Of a DNA stretch of 64,000 bases, positions 1 through 14,139 are shown piece by piece (the stretch's first letter is position 1; each line of letters opens with the position of its first letter). Made by a program: the position numbers and the translations under genes. Source of the DNA: Deltaproteobacteria bacterium (lineage in GTDB: Bacteria > Myxococcota_A > UBA9160 > UBA4427); the NCBI GenBank assembly GCA_002719955.1, contig PBFW01000009.1, positions 95,029 to 159,028 of the forward strand. The letters are read 5' to 3'. The notes under the pieces are model-generated. The model was given only the letters and a program-made list of their open reading frames with translations. It had not been told where the DNA came from and searched no databases.

Positions 1-456
1 CCCGGGCAACCGCTCCGCCCGCAGCCGGATCTGCTCGGCGCTCTCCTCGCCACTGACATAGAGGACCGAGTGATCGGCCGCAGCGAGCCCTCCCGCCACC
101 TGGAGCGCCAGCGTCGATTTCCCGATCCCCGGATCCCCGCCGAGCAACACGACCGAGCCCGGAACGAACCCTCCGCCCAAAACCCGATCGAGCTCCCCCT
201 CGCCACTCGCGATCCGCGGGCTGGCGTCGGCGTCGATTTCCGACAGTCGCCGCGGCTTCTCGTCCTCCGCAGCCGGAACCAACGCCGCCAATCCCGCCGC
301 TCCCCGCCCGGGGCCCTTCGCCGCGGCGGCACCCGGCGCCTCGTAGATCTCTTCGACGAGGCTGTCCCATTGACCACAATCGGGGCAGCGTCCATGCCAT
401 TGGGGATGTTGTGCCCCACAGGATTGACAGCAGTGGACGGTCCGGCGCTTAGCCAT
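1..456 (-). CDS. radA: DNA repair protein RadA/Sms, N-terminal part (truncated by window edge)
   Basis: RadA is a RecA-like ATPase that helps process recombination intermediates. The visible 152 residues show the family's N-terminal C4 zinc finger (C-x2-C, then HPQWHGRCPDCGQWDSL) and then the Walker A motif GGDPGIGKST near residue 115. The reading starts at an ATG giving MAKRRTVHC, the usual RadA start, and runs off the left edge, so the rest of the ATPase core and the Lon-like C-terminal domain are outside the window. It is divergent from the biotin operon, with about 200 bp between them. Confidence 0.95.
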   Translation of the reverse strand, partial: MAKRRTVHCCQSCGAQHPQWHGRCPDCGQWDSLVEEIYEAPGAAAAKGPGRGAAGLAALVPAAEDEKPRRLSEIDADASPRIASGEGELDRVLGGGFVPGSVVLLGGDPGIGKSTLALQVAGGLAAADHSVLYVSGEESAEQIRLRAERLPG

Positions 457-578
457 GTGGCCCCCTATCGCTCTCCGCCACGCTCGCCTCCTTCGATCCT
501 GGCCGATCGAGGCGAATGCGCGGACGAAAACAAGGTGAATGTAGACGGTCTCGCCTTGATCCGGCAGGGGGAGAAGGT

Positions 579-610
579 CTGTCAACTTGAGTATATACTT
601 TGGTTGACAG
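579..610. promoter_or_regulatory. BirA-type biotin operator in front of bioB
   Basis: A perfect inverted repeat with arms CTGTCAAC (579-586) and GTTGACAG (603-610) and a 16-base spacer. This is the architecture of the BirA operator known from many bacteria (TTGTAAACC - spacer - GGTTTACAA). The right arm contains a consensus -35 hexamer TTGACA (604-609), and a possible -10 TAGGCT follows 18 bases later (628-633). A repressor bound here would block the bio promoter. The site lies 50 bases before the bioB ATG. The binding protein itself (a BirA with a DNA-binding domain) is not in this window, so the assignment rests on the motif and its position. Confidence 0.8.
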
Positions 611-659
611 CCTCGGGCGGAGGCGGTTAGGCTGCCGCGCCGAAGCGGAGGCGAAAGCG

Positions 660-1771
660 ATGTCGAATTCCGATTACTCCCTCGATCGGCCCGCGCAGGG
701 TCGCTACGGGGATCTCTCCCGAAACGCCCTCGATGGCATCGCCCCAAGCGAGGCCGACGCGCTCTGGATCCTCGATGGCGAGGATCTCGACCTGCTTCCT
801 CTCTTGCAGGCGGCGTTCGAACCCCGCCGCCGCGCCTTCGGCCGCAAAGTCATGGTGCAGGTCCTGAACAATGTTCAGAACGGGCTCTGCCCGGAAGACT
901 GCGGCTACTGCTCCCAGAACAAGGACTCGGACGCTGCGATTCGCAAATACGCCATGAAGAGCGACGAGGCGATTCTCGCGGAAGCCGAAGCCGCCGCGGT
1001 GTCCGGCGCCACCCGCTACTGCATGGTGCTCTCCGGTCGTGGGCCCACACTGGATCGGACGAAGCGAATCGGGGGACTGATTCGTGAGATCAAGACGCGC
1101 TGGCCCATCGAGGTGTGTGTGTCCGCCGGGCTCATGGGCGACGAGCACGCGCAGATCCTGAAAGAAGCCGGCCTCGACCGGATGAATCACAACCTCAACA
1201 CCAGTGAACGACGTTACGAAGCCATCACATCGACACACTCCTATGCGGATCGCATCGCGACCCTCGAAGCCGCCAAGCGAAACGGAATCGAATGCTGCTC
1301 CGGATTGATCGTTGGGATGGGGGAGGATTCGATCGATATCTGCGAAGTCGCCTTCAGGTTGCGCGAGCTCGACGTGCCCTCGATCCCAGTCAATTTTCTG
1401 ATTCCGATTACTGGCAACCAGGTCCAAAACGACGGTAGCCTAACACCCGAGCGCTGTCTGCGAGCGCTTTGTCTGATGCGCCTGGTGAACCCCACGGCTG
1501 AGATTCGCATCGCCGGTGGCCGCGAAGGGCATCTGCGATCGATGCAATCTCTGGCGCTCTATCCCGCCAATTCCCTCTTCGTCGAGGGCTATCTCACGAC
1601 CAAGGGCGACCCGGTCGAGCAGACCTTCGCGATGATTCGCGATGCAGGTTTCGAAGTCGAGGGCAACGACGCCTATCGTGATGTACAGACGACCCGGGCA
1701 GCGAAGGGCGAGTCCCCATTCCAGATTCCGGGCGGAGGCGACGAACTGCTCAAGCCGGAGATCACGCGCAC

Positions 1772-1775
<4 letters not shown>
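660..1775 (+). CDS. bioB: Biotin synthase BioB
   Basis: Radical SAM enzyme that inserts sulfur into dethiobiotin, the last step of biotin synthesis. The 371-residue protein carries the radical SAM cluster motif C77-x3-C81-x2-C84 in CPEDCGYCSQ, the motif MNHNLNTS, and the [2Fe-2S] region with IRIAGGRE. A longer reading begins at 600, but the ATG at 660 is preferred: it follows a GGAG ribosome-binding site and leaves the operator and promoter outside the gene. Its TGA overlaps the GTG start of bioF (GTGA), so it is the first gene of a coupled operon. Confidence 0.97.
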
Positions 1776-4451
<2,676 letters not shown>

Positions 4452-4471
<20 letters not shown>

Positions 4472-5375
4472 AGCGCGTCATCCCAACGCACCGGAGTGGT
4501 ATCGAAAGGCCCTCGCCATTCCGCGTACCGACGAGAGCGTCGACGTCGACGGCTGCCCCATCCACTATCTCGCGTGGGGCGGACGCGGCCGGCGCGGCAT
4601 CGTTTTCGTTCATGGGGGCGGCGCTCATGGACATTGGTGGACCCACGTCGCCGCACGCTATGCGAGCCGATATCGCGTCGCGGCCCTCGATCTTTCGGGC
4701 CATGGCGATAGCGGCCGGCGCGAGCGTTACGGCCTCGAAGGTTGGACGAATGAAGTCCTGGCCGTCGCAAGCGACGCGGAGATGGGCGACCGGCCCGTCC
4801 TTGTCGGCCATAGCATGGGTGGCTTCGTCACCATTGCGACCTCCGCCCTCCACCCCGACTCGGCAGCGGGCGTCGTCGTCTGCGACTCCCCCGTCAGCGC
4901 GCCGGATCCCGAGATCGATGCACACCGCATGGGCGCCGCCTTCGGCGAGCCCCGCCACTACACATCCCGCGAAGAAGCTCTCGAACGCTTCCGCACCGTG
5001 CCTCCCCAGGACCACTACCTCGATTATGTCATGGCGGATGTCGGTCACCACTCGCTGCTCGAGACCGAAGAGGGTTGGTGCTGGAAATTTGATCATCTGG
5101 TCTTCAGCGCGTTCGATGAGAACCCCCGGACCGCCGCGCGCCCCTATCTTCCGAGGGTCAGCTGCCGCCTCGCACTTCTGGCGGCGGAATGTGGACTCGT
5201 GACCGAAGATGTCGGCGCCTATATGTACGACCTGATGGGACGGGTGAACCCGGTGATCGAGATTCCGCTCGCGGGACACCACTTGATGCTGGACCAACCT
5301 TTGCTCTTGATCTCGGCGCTCAATACCCTCCTGGCCGATTGGGATCATTCGGAGCCGCGCCGGCGCGAGGTTTGA
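4452..5375 (+). CDS. Alpha/beta-hydrolase fold protein, last gene of the biotin operon
   Basis: A 307-residue alpha/beta hydrolase. It shows the oxyanion region VFVHGGGAHGHWW, the strand-turn ALDLSGHGDS, the nucleophile elbow GHSMGG (Ser121), and a C-terminal catalytic His in LAGHHLMLDQP. The chosen ATG at 4452 lies 20 bases inside the upstream transporter gene and starts the homologous region. Because the operon lacks a recognisable pimeloyl-ACP esterase, this is a candidate BioH-like enzyme that would release pimeloyl-ACP from its methyl ester. That is inferred from position only. The sequence alone supports only a MhpC/BioH-superfamily hydrolase. Confidence 0.85.
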
Positions 5376-5527
5376 GGCCGGGGCAAGGGGCGGGCGGGCG
5401 GTGGTTCTGCCTCAGCAGCCAGATGCCCAGACAGAGTTCAACCACCGGCAGATCCCGAGCAATCTCGGTCCGGCGCACCCGATGATTCCAGCAGCCACAG
5501 ATTCGTGGGCAAAACCCTTCAAGTCCT

Positions 5528-6121
5528 GTGAATGGAACCCCGATCCCTCCGTCGATGGAAGCGACCACCGCCGACGAAGAGCTGAAGATGCTCGAAATCA
5601 AGCTGAACCAGCTCAAGCTCGACTATGAGAAATATTTCCTCGGCAGCCGGACGACCGAACCCGCCCAGCTGCGGTCGGAGGTCCAGAAGACCGTGATCCG
5701 CTGGTCCAACACGCGGATCACGAATACGGCCTTGCGCTTCAAGTTCAACAGCCTGAACGGCCGCTACCAGGCCTTCAAGCGCAAATGGGATAATGCCCTC
5801 CGCCAGATCGAAGCCGGAACCTATGAGCGGCACATCTTCAAGGCGGATCTCCACGAGCGCGAACGCGGCCTCTCCAGCGAAGCCGAGGGCCCCAACGCCG
5901 CACCCTCCTCCGCTCCGAGCAGTGCTCCCGATCTCTTCGAGGATTATCGCGACGCAGTATTGGCGACGGGCCAGAATGCAAAGGGCCTCACACGCAAGAA
6001 TCTCCAGAAAGCCCTCGCCAAACAGGAAGCCGCCATCAAGAAGAAATACGGCTGCGACAAGGTCGATTTCAAGGTCGTCGTCACCAGCGGCAAGGTCAAG
6101 GTGAAGGCCGCCCCGGGCTGA
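5528..6121 (+). CDS. MXAN_5187 C-terminal-domain family protein (function unknown)
   Basis: A 197-residue soluble protein with heptad-like helical segments around residues 18-45, then RWSNTRITNTALRFKFNSL, a pattern I associate with the MXAN_5187 C-terminal family of myxobacteria and relatives. A proline/serine/alanine-rich linker follows (around residues 125-140). The C-terminal half (about 145-197) is lysine-rich and ends in a beta-like stretch DFKVVVTSGKVKVKA. No catalytic motif is seen. Two starts are possible, GTG at 5528 or ATG at 5555; neither has a convincing ribosome-binding site. It is a lone plus-strand gene facing the minus-strand ATP synthase block. Confidence 0.75.
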   Translation: MNGTPIPPSMEATTADEELKMLEIKLNQLKLDYEKYFLGSRTTEPAQLRSEVQKTVIRWSNTRITNTALRFKFNSLNGRYQAFKRKWDNALRQIEAGTYERHIFKADLHERERGLSSEAEGPNAAPSSAPSSAPDLFEDYRDAVLATGQNAKGLTRKNLQKALAKQEAAIKKKYGCDKVDFKVVVTSGKVKVKAAPG

Positions 6122-6143
6122 TCGACACCGCGCCGGTCGGACG

Positions 6144-6181
6144 CCGGCTGATTGCCTTCCCAAAGGCCGGCGCTCAGCCGG
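6144..6181. terminator. Nested hairpin between convergent genes
   Basis: CCGGCTGA (6144-6151) pairs with TCAGCCGG (6174-6181), and inside them GCCTT/AAGGC (6154-6167) forms a second small hairpin. It lies in the 69-base gap between two converging genes. There is no T-run, so it may be a bidirectional barrier to transcription rather than a classic intrinsic terminator. Confidence 0.4.
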
Positions 6182-6190
6182 ATGCGCGCT

Positions 6191-7051
6191 TCAAGAATCG
6201 GCCTCCCCCGAACCCGGCCGAGCCCGATTCGGTGACACATCCTGGATCAGTGCCTTCGCGCCGCTCGTCTGGGAACTCGGCCGCAACACGGCACCGGCGT
6301 CCGGGCGGCGTTCGGGAGAGTGCAGAGCAACCAGCGTCTGCGCCGAGCGCTCGAAGGAGACGTCGAATCTTCTTTCGTTTAGGACGCAGCCCTCTGAACG
6401 AAGGACATCGACGAGCGCCTCGATGACCAGACTCGGCGTCAGGCCTGCCTCGAAGTCCGCAATTCCACCGGCGGTTTCGCGTCGGAAATCGAGATCGAGT
6501 GCGGCATAGATCGCTTCGAGGACGTCTCGCAGCGACTCGGATTGGGCCACTGTCAGCACACCCCCTACATGCGCGCCACCACGGATCACGCGCTGTCCCA
6601 CTCCGACGACCTTGACCCGACCGGCGATATTCACGCTGAATTCGCCTGGGCAATATTCGCCCGGAATCTCGCCGACTCTCGCATCCAGGCCGAGACGCTC
6701 GAGCGCGGAGACCAACCAGCCCGTGAGGCGCTCGAAGCGAGCGCGAATATGGAGATGGGCATCGGGATCTGCACTCGCCCAGGCAAAGGCCAGGGACGAT
6801 TCGAGGAAGGCCGCCGCATGTCCCCCGGCCAGCCGGACCAGGGGCTCGAACCCGGCTTCCCGAGCGCGCTCGACCGCCCGCGCATACCCGGGTCGCCGCG
6901 CGTCGAGACTCGAAAAGAGGAGCGCATTGTCCGGCTGGTAGAGGCGCAAGCTCTCGTCGGACGAGCCCATCGCAACACTGCGCAACATGGCGTGGGAGAT
7001 CGCGGTATCAAAGACCGCGCGACCGGGAAACCGATCGCGGTAGAGATTCAA
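6191..7051 (-). CDS. Lipoate/biotin protein ligase family (BPL_LplA_LipB fold) protein
   Basis: A 286-residue protein of the lipoyl/biotinyl transferase fold. Supporting features are the glycine-rich substrate-binding strand LVRLAGGHAAAF, the segment PGEYCPGEFSVN, and the lysine-containing GRVKVVGVGQRV, which in LplA/LipM-type enzymes holds the catalytic Lys. The family attaches or transfers octanoyl, lipoyl or biotinyl groups to lysines of acceptor domains; the exact substrate cannot be read here. It is the last gene downstream of atpC on the minus strand, 18 bases after that gene, and the C-terminal 35 residues look poorly conserved. Confidence 0.8.
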   Translation of the reverse strand: MNLYRDRFPGRAVFDTAISHAMLRSVAMGSSDESLRLYQPDNALLFSSLDARRPGYARAVERAREAGFEPLVRLAGGHAAAFLESSLAFAWASADPDAHLHIRARFERLTGWLVSALERLGLDARVGEIPGEYCPGEFSVNIAGRVKVVGVGQRVIRGGAHVGGVLTVAQSESLRDVLEAIYAALDLDFRRETAGGIADFEAGLTPSLVIEALVDVLRSEGCVLNERRFDVSFERSAQTLVALHSPERRPDAGAVLRPSSQTSGAKALIQDVSPNRARPGSGEADS

Positions 7052-7069
7052 GGGTTCAGGAGGCCCGCG

Positions 7070-7480
7070 TCAGCGGCCGGCCACGTCGAGCTCGACCTCG
7101 GCACGCGCGACGACACCCGCCAGGCGAGCGCGCTCACCTGCGTTCGCATCATCGGCCGCCAGGCCGTCGAGCTCATCGGCCGCCTCGGCGCGACGGGATT
7201 CCGTCGCGTCGCGATCGATCTCCTTCGCCAGCGCACAGGTATCGACGAGCACCACGACGCGAGATCCATCGACTTCTGCAAAACCACTCGTGATCGCCGC
7301 CCACTCATTCCCACCACCGGAGCGAATGATCTCCATCGGTCCGGGCTTGAGCGGCGTCAAGAATCTCTCGTGACTCTCGAGCACGCCGAAATTCCCCGCC
7401 TCACCCGGCAGGACGACCTGTTCGATCTCTTCGCAGAGGGCTTCACCTTCCGGCGTCACGACTACGAGTTCAAGTGCCAT
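7070..7480 (-). CDS. atpC: F1 ATP synthase epsilon subunit
   Basis: Central-stalk subunit that couples and inhibits F1 rotation. It has 136 residues with the N-terminal beta-sandwich pattern LVVVTPEGEAL and GNFGVLESHERFLTPLKPG, then an alanine-rich helical hairpin C-terminal domain. It closes the atpF'-F-H-A-G-D-C order on the minus strand, about 90 bases after atpD. Confidence 0.95.
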   Translation of the reverse strand: MALELVVVTPEGEALCEEIEQVVLPGEAGNFGVLESHERFLTPLKPGPMEIIRSGGGNEWAAITSGFAEVDGSRVVVLVDTCALAKEIDRDATESRRAEAADELDGLAADDANAGERARLAGVVARAEVELDVAGR

Positions 7481-7573
7481 GTTGGTTTTCCTTTTCCACC
7501 CGCATGATCATCGCACCACCCAACCTCACCAGAGGGGTCTCTCTGTCACCACACTCTCGAGGGCGCAATCAAA

Positions 7574-9923
<2,350 letters not shown>

Positions 9924-9926
9924 GGA

Positions 9927-11489
9927 TCAGGCCGCTTCGATGCCCGCTGCCATTTCGCGGGCTTCGGTGGGCTGGAAGACGTTGCCGAACTCATCGAGCG
10001 CGGCGATGAGCTGCTGCTCAGTGTCGTCCTCGAATTTGCCGGAACTCTTGATCGTGTCCAGGATCTCGGCCTTGTTCGACCGCATCCAGTCGAGCATCTC
10101 GCTCTCATAGCGCTGAACGTCAGCGAGATCGAGGTCGCGAATCCAGGAATTGCGACCCGTCTGCGGCGTAGACGCGTAGACCGACACGACCTGCTCTTCC
10201 ATCGCGAGCGGCGAGTATTGACCCTGCTTGAGAATTTCCGTCTGTCGCTCACCGTTGGCGAGCTGCTCCTGCGTCGCCGCATCCAGATCGGATCCGAACT
10301 GCGCGAACGCCGCCATCTCCCGGTATTGCGCCAGATTCAGTTTGAGCTGGCCGGCCACCGACTTCGTCGCCTTCTCCTGCGCGGCACCACCCACCCGGGA
10401 AACCGAAAGGCCGACGTTGATCGCGGGCCGAACGCCCGAGTTGAAAAGATCGGTCTCGAGAAAGATCTGGCCGTCCGTGATCGAAATAACATTGGTCGGA
10501 ATATACGCCGACACGTCGCCGCCCTGGGTCTCGATGATCGGCAGAGCCGTGATCGAGCCGCCCCCCAACTCATCGGAGAGCTTGCAGGCCCGTTCGAGCA
10601 AGCGCGAATGGACGTAGAATACGTCGCCAGGATAGGCCTCGCGGCCCGGCGGTCGACGAAGCAACAGGGAGAGCTGCCGATAGGCCACGGCCTGCTTGGA
10701 GAGATCATCATAAACGATGAGCACATGCTTGCCGTTGTGCCCGAAATGCTCTGCCATCGTCACGCCTGTATAGGGCGCGATGTACTGAAGGGGCGCCGGC
10801 TCCGAAGCGGTCGCGGCGACCACGATCGTGTAGTCCATCGCCGCGTGCTGCTTCAGCTTCTCGGTGACCTGCGCGACCGTCGATTGCTTCTGGCCGATCG
10901 CGACATAGACGCAGACGACGTCCTTGCCCTTCTGGTTGATGATCGTGTCGATTGCGATCGCCGTCTTGCCGGTCTGTCGATCGCCGATGATCAACTCGCG
11001 CTGGCCACGACCAATCGGGACCATCGCGTCGATCGCCTTGATACCCGTCGCCAGGGATTCGTCGACCGATTTCCGCGCCACGATGCCGGGCGCCTTGAGC
11101 TCGACCTGACGGGTCGTCTCGCCGCTGATGGCACCCTTTCCGTCGATCGCCACCCCGAGCGCGTTCACCACGCGACCGAGCAACTCTTCGCCCACGGGCA
11201 CTTCGATGATTCGACCCGTCCGGCGAACGAGGTCGCCCTCCTTCACACCGCGTGAACCACCCATGATGGCTACGCCGACATTGTCTTCTTCGAGGTTCAG
11301 GACCATGCCACGCAGGCCGCCGTCGAACTCGACGAGTTCACCCGCCAGAGCGTTGTCGAGACCGTAAACGCGCGCAATTCCGTCACCCGCATTCAAGACC
11401 GTACCAGTCTCTGCGACGTCGATCTCGCGGTCGTAATCCTTGATCTCCCGCTTCAGGATATCGGTGATCTCTCCGGGCTTGATGTCCAT
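9927..11489 (-). CDS. atpA: F1 ATP synthase alpha subunit
   Basis: Non-catalytic nucleotide-binding subunit, 520 residues, near full family length. It has the P-loop GDRQTGKTA, the segment [18 protein letters not shown], and the signature [17 protein letters not shown]. The N-terminal membrane-proximal helix ([13 protein letters not shown]) is present. It lies three bases beyond atpH in the same minus-strand operon. Confidence 0.98.
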   Translation of the reverse strand: MDIKPGEITDILKREIKDYDREIDVAETGTVLNAGDGIARVYGLDNALAGELVEFDGGLRGMVLNLEEDNVGVAIMGGSRGVKEGDLVRRTGRIIEVPVGEELLGRVVNALGVAIDGKGAISGETTRQVELKAPGIVARKSVDESLATGIKAIDAMVPIGRGQRELIIGDRQTGKTAIAIDTIINQKGKDVVCVYVAIGQKQSTVAQVTEKLKQHAAMDYTIVVAATASEPAPLQYIAPYTGVTMAEHFGHNGKHVLIVYDDLSKQAVAYRQLSLLLRRPPGREAYPGDVFYVHSRLLERACKLSDELGGGSITALPIIETQGGDVSAYIPTNVISITDGQIFLETDLFNSGVRPAINVGLSVSRVGGAAQEKATKSVAGQLKLNLAQYREMAAFAQFGSDLDAATQEQLANGERQTEILKQGQYSPLAMEEQVVSVYASTPQTGRNSWIRDLDLADVQRYESEMLDWMRSNKAEILDTIKSSGKFEDDTEQQLIAALDEFGNVFQPTEAREMAAGIEAA

Positions 11490-11492
11490 TTT

Positions 11493-12059
11493 TCAGGATC
11501 CCTTCGTAACGCTTGTGCCAGTTCCAGTGAGTGCCGCGCGCAACTGTCCGAGTTGCGTGCGGAGGCTTCCATCAAAGACGAGATCACCGACCTTGGCGAC
11601 CGCGCCGCCTATCAGAGCGGGATCGACCTCGATCTCCAGCCTGACTTCTTGTCCGGTGCGCTCGGAGAGCGCGCGACGCAATCGGTCCTTGCGGCGATCG
11701 TCCAGCGGACTCGCGGCAACGATTTCCGCCGTGACCATTCCCTCCGCCTCGTCTGCGAATTCTCCGTAGGCGTCAGCGATCGCACCAAAATCGATCAGAC
11801 GGCGCTGATCGATCAGGTAGGAAACGAAATTCTGCACGAGCGCGCTGGTCGAGGCGCCACCCGAGATCGCGCGAAGGGCGCTCTTTCGCTCTGCCGCTGG
11901 ATGCAGGGGGGTCAGCAGTGTATCGCGCAACTCGCGGCTGCCCTCGAAGAGCGAGACGAGATTCTCGAGTTCGACGCGCACCTCTCGGTGACGATGCTCG
12001 TCCTGCGCGAGTCCGAAGAGCGCCTTCGCATAACGATGGGCAGCGGTTCCACCCTTCAT
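11493..12059 (-). CDS. atpH: F1 ATP synthase delta subunit
   Basis: Peripheral-stalk subunit linking F1 to the b subunits, 188 residues. It shows the N-terminal helical bundle starting RYAKALFGLAQ and the C-terminal VRLEIEVDPALIGGAVAKVGD with DGSLRTQLGQLR, the usual OSCP/delta end. It starts at ATG after GGAG and overlaps the atpF stop by four bases. Confidence 0.96.
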   Translation of the reverse strand: MKGGTAAHRYAKALFGLAQDEHRHREVRVELENLVSLFEGSRELRDTLLTPLHPAAERKSALRAISGGASTSALVQNFVSYLIDQRRLIDFGAIADAYGEFADEAEGMVTAEIVAASPLDDRRKDRLRRALSERTGQEVRLEIEVDPALIGGAVAKVGDLVFDGSLRTQLGQLRAALTGTGTSVTKGS

Positions 12060-12757
12060 CGGTTCGCTCCTTCGCCACTCGTTGTGTCGCCGGATCCCGA
12101 GGAAGGCTCGATTCGGGTGATGAATTCGTCCATCAACCGCTCTCGATCACCCTCGCCGACACTTTCCGTCAGCCTGCGAGCAGCGATCTCGAGGGCGAGG
12201 TCAGCCGCTTCGTCCCGGAGTTGGGATTGGGCTCGCCGCAGCTCCTGGTCGACTGAAGCTTTCGCGTCTCGCCTGATTCGTTCGGCGGCCGCTCGCGCAT
12301 CGGCCAGAATGCGTTCGGCTTCCTCTTCAGCGCGGCGGCCGGCGCCCTCGCGGATATTCTCGGTCTCGGAAGAGAGATCGAGGAGGCGCCGCTGGAGCTC
12401 TGCGTTGCGCCGCTCCGCTTGTCGCAACAACTCATCCGCGTCGGAGAGTTCCGTCTGGATCCCGTTGCGGCGGGTCGCGAAATACTCACCGATCGGCCCG
12501 CGCGCGAAATAGATGATGACGCCCAGGATGAGAGCGAGGTTGACCGCCTGCCAGAGGGTTTCCATGACGGGGTCGTGGTCGTCGCCACCGCCGGACGCAT
12601 GGGCGAGACCAGCGCTGAGGGCGAACGCGAGGAACATGAAGAGGATCTGCATGAGCCCGCGAGCCGAGCGACGCATGGCCAGCGAATGATTTGGCATAGA
12701 ATTCTCTGTGTAGAGGGCCGACTGAGCGGGTGCCCGCTGGATCGAGATGCTGTTCAC
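12056..12757 (-). CDS. atpF: F0 ATP synthase subunit b, with signal-peptide-like N-terminus
   Basis: Stator subunit of 233 residues from a GTG that overlaps the stop of the preceding b' gene (GTGA), or 213 residues from the ATG at 12697. After a positively charged stretch comes LFMFLAFALSAGLAHASGG, which reads as a cleavable signal peptide. The true membrane anchor LWQAVNLALILGVIIYFARG comes next, then a long charged coiled coil of the b-subunit type. Having both b and b' copies is typical of some proteobacterial and cyanobacterial enzymes. Confidence 0.93.
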   Translation of the reverse strand: MNSISIQRAPAQSALYTENSMPNHSLAMRRSARGLMQILFMFLAFALSAGLAHASGGGDDHDPVMETLWQAVNLALILGVIIYFARGPIGEYFATRRNGIQTELSDADELLRQAERRNAELQRRLLDLSSETENIREGAGRRAEEEAERILADARAAAERIRRDAKASVDQELRRAQSQLRDEAADLALEIAARRLTESVGEGDRERLMDEFITRIEPSSGSGDTTSGEGANR

Positions 12758-13359
12758 GACAAGGCCCGCCCGAGAACCTGCTCGGCCGCTGCCTTGGCCA
12801 GATCCTCCGCTTCTGCTCGAAGGCTCGTTCGCGCGTCTTCCAATGATCGGCTCAGACTGATCCGCGCGGCCTCGAGTTCGGCATTGGCTTCGCTGCGCGC
12901 CTGATTCGTCAGGACGGCTTGCTCGTCGCGGGCGCCGGCAAGCTGTCCCTGCCGTGCGGTTTCAGATTCGGCTCGGGCTTCGCGAATCGCCTCTTCGTAT
13001 CGACCGAGCACGCTATCAGCCTCTTTGTCGAGCTGCGTCGAACGATCGCGTGCGCCCTGGATGCGGTCCGCGCGTTCGTCGAGCGCGCGGAAGATCGGCT
13101 GGAAGATCAGCTTGTTCAACGGAAAGATCAGTGCGACGAAGCCGATGATCATGATCCACAGACTTCCGAATCCGGGCTTGTCGAGAATCAACCCGAAGAA
13201 CGCGTAGTCCGGGATCAGTTCGAGTTTGTCGGAGGCAAAGGCAGGTGCCGCGCCTAGCACGAGCGCAGCAGCGCAGACGAACAGGCGACCAGGCAAGGAC
13301 CGGCCTCGCTTGCTCGAGGCCGCAGCACATGCGGACGAGGTCATTTTGTTTCGCACCAT
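12754..13359 (-). CDS. F0 ATP synthase subunit b' (second b-type subunit), with signal-peptide-like N-terminus
   Basis: From the ATG at 13359 this is a 201-residue protein: a basic start (MVRNKMTSS), then RLFVCAAALVLGAAPAFASDK, a clear signal-peptide pattern with an AFA-S cleavage motif. The membrane anchor LWIMIIGFVALIFPLNKLIF and a long charged helix ending EQVLGRAL follow. The frame stays open upstream to 13593, but that part is not b-like. It heads the F1/stator operon, and the membrane subunits a and c are encoded separately at 30.5-31.7 kb. Confidence 0.9.
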   Translation of the reverse strand: MVRNKMTSSACAAASSKRGRSLPGRLFVCAAALVLGAAPAFASDKLELIPDYAFFGLILDKPGFGSLWIMIIGFVALIFPLNKLIFQPIFRALDERADRIQGARDRSTQLDKEADSVLGRYEEAIREARAESETARQGQLAGARDEQAVLTNQARSEANAELEAARISLSRSLEDARTSLRAEAEDLAKAAAEQVLGRALS

Positions 13360-13743
13360 TCTGGTTTCCACGATTCCACGAATGCTGAGAATCTGACGGC
13401 GGCGCTCGGCACGAAGCCGGCGGCCATCGAGATCCTCTGATTCCGGTTTCCGTTCGAACGCGAGTCTTCGGCCGAATCTCTCGCGGTCGTCCGAGCTCGG
13501 ACGTCCAGGGGTGGGTACCACGAAACGACCGGCAGCGGAGAGTGACGCAACGATTTGTTGACTGATCGGGCCGACACTCGAGCCTGCCACCACCGGGCCG
13601 GAGAGGCGGGCGCGAGCGGCGCCAAGTCTTGCACCACTGGGGCCTCAATTCAACCGCCTGAAGGGCGTCAAAATGAAGCGTGAATGGGTTTCCCGGGCCT
13701 GGCTCGGGGGAACAACCGGGAAGCACCGTCCGCGTCAGGCGCT
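13360..13743. other. Intergenic region before the ATP synthase stator operon
   Basis: A stretch of 384 bases without a supported gene. It should contain the promoter of the minus-strand atp operon, but no convincing -35/-10 pair was found. An inverted repeat TTCCCGG (13690-13696) / CCGGGAA (13716-13722) lies just downstream of the bactofilin gene and could be a transcript-ending or processing hairpin. It has no T-run. Confidence 0.5.
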
Positions 13744-14139
13744 CTATCCTCCGATGCGCGCGTCGCCGTTCCACACGGCGTCATCGTCGACCTCGAGCAC
13801 CGGAGCCTCCAGATCTCCTTCGAAACGAGCCCCCGGACCGAGCCGTGCACGTCCGCGAGCAGTCATGGGGCCGATGATCTCGCCCTGGCTATCGACGATC
13901 TCGCAATCGATCACGCCTTCGATCCGCCCCTCCGGGCCGAGATGGAGCTCGCCGGGGCCCCGCAGACTGCCGTTCACAGCACCGTCGATCAGCGTGCTCC
14001 CGACGACCGCCACCTGTCCCTCCCACAGTCCGCCGCGCGGGACCAGGGCGAGGGGGGTTCCCCGGTCCGCGCCGGGTCGTCGCGCCACATCGGGCTCGCC
14101 CTCCTCTCCTCCGGCGCCCGACTGCCCGGTGTGGCTCAC
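13744..14139 (-). CDS. Bactofilin-family cytoskeletal protein
   Basis: A 131-residue polymer-forming protein. The core (about residues 42-128) is a run of short hydrophobic/glycine steps, for example GSTLIDGAVNGSLRG, GEIIGPMTARGRARLG and ARFEGDLEAPVLEV, typical of the bactofilin right-handed beta-helix. The first 35 residues are polar and disordered-looking. It starts with GTG overlapping the parB stop (GTGA), so it is co-translated with the chromosome segregation genes. In Myxococcus, bactofilins scaffold ParABS complexes, and this linkage suggests a similar role here. Confidence 0.85.
   Translation of the reverse strand: MSHTGQSGAGGEEGEPDVARRPGADRGTPLALVPRGGLWEGQVAVVGSTLIDGAVNGSLRGPGELHLGPEGRIEGVIDCEIVDSQGEIIGPMTARGRARLGPGARFEGDLEAPVLEVDDDAVWNGDARIGG

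Noticed and set aside
13360..13593. Extended N-terminus of the b' subunit
   Set aside because: The extra residues are charged and unconserved and would place the signal peptide in the middle of the protein.
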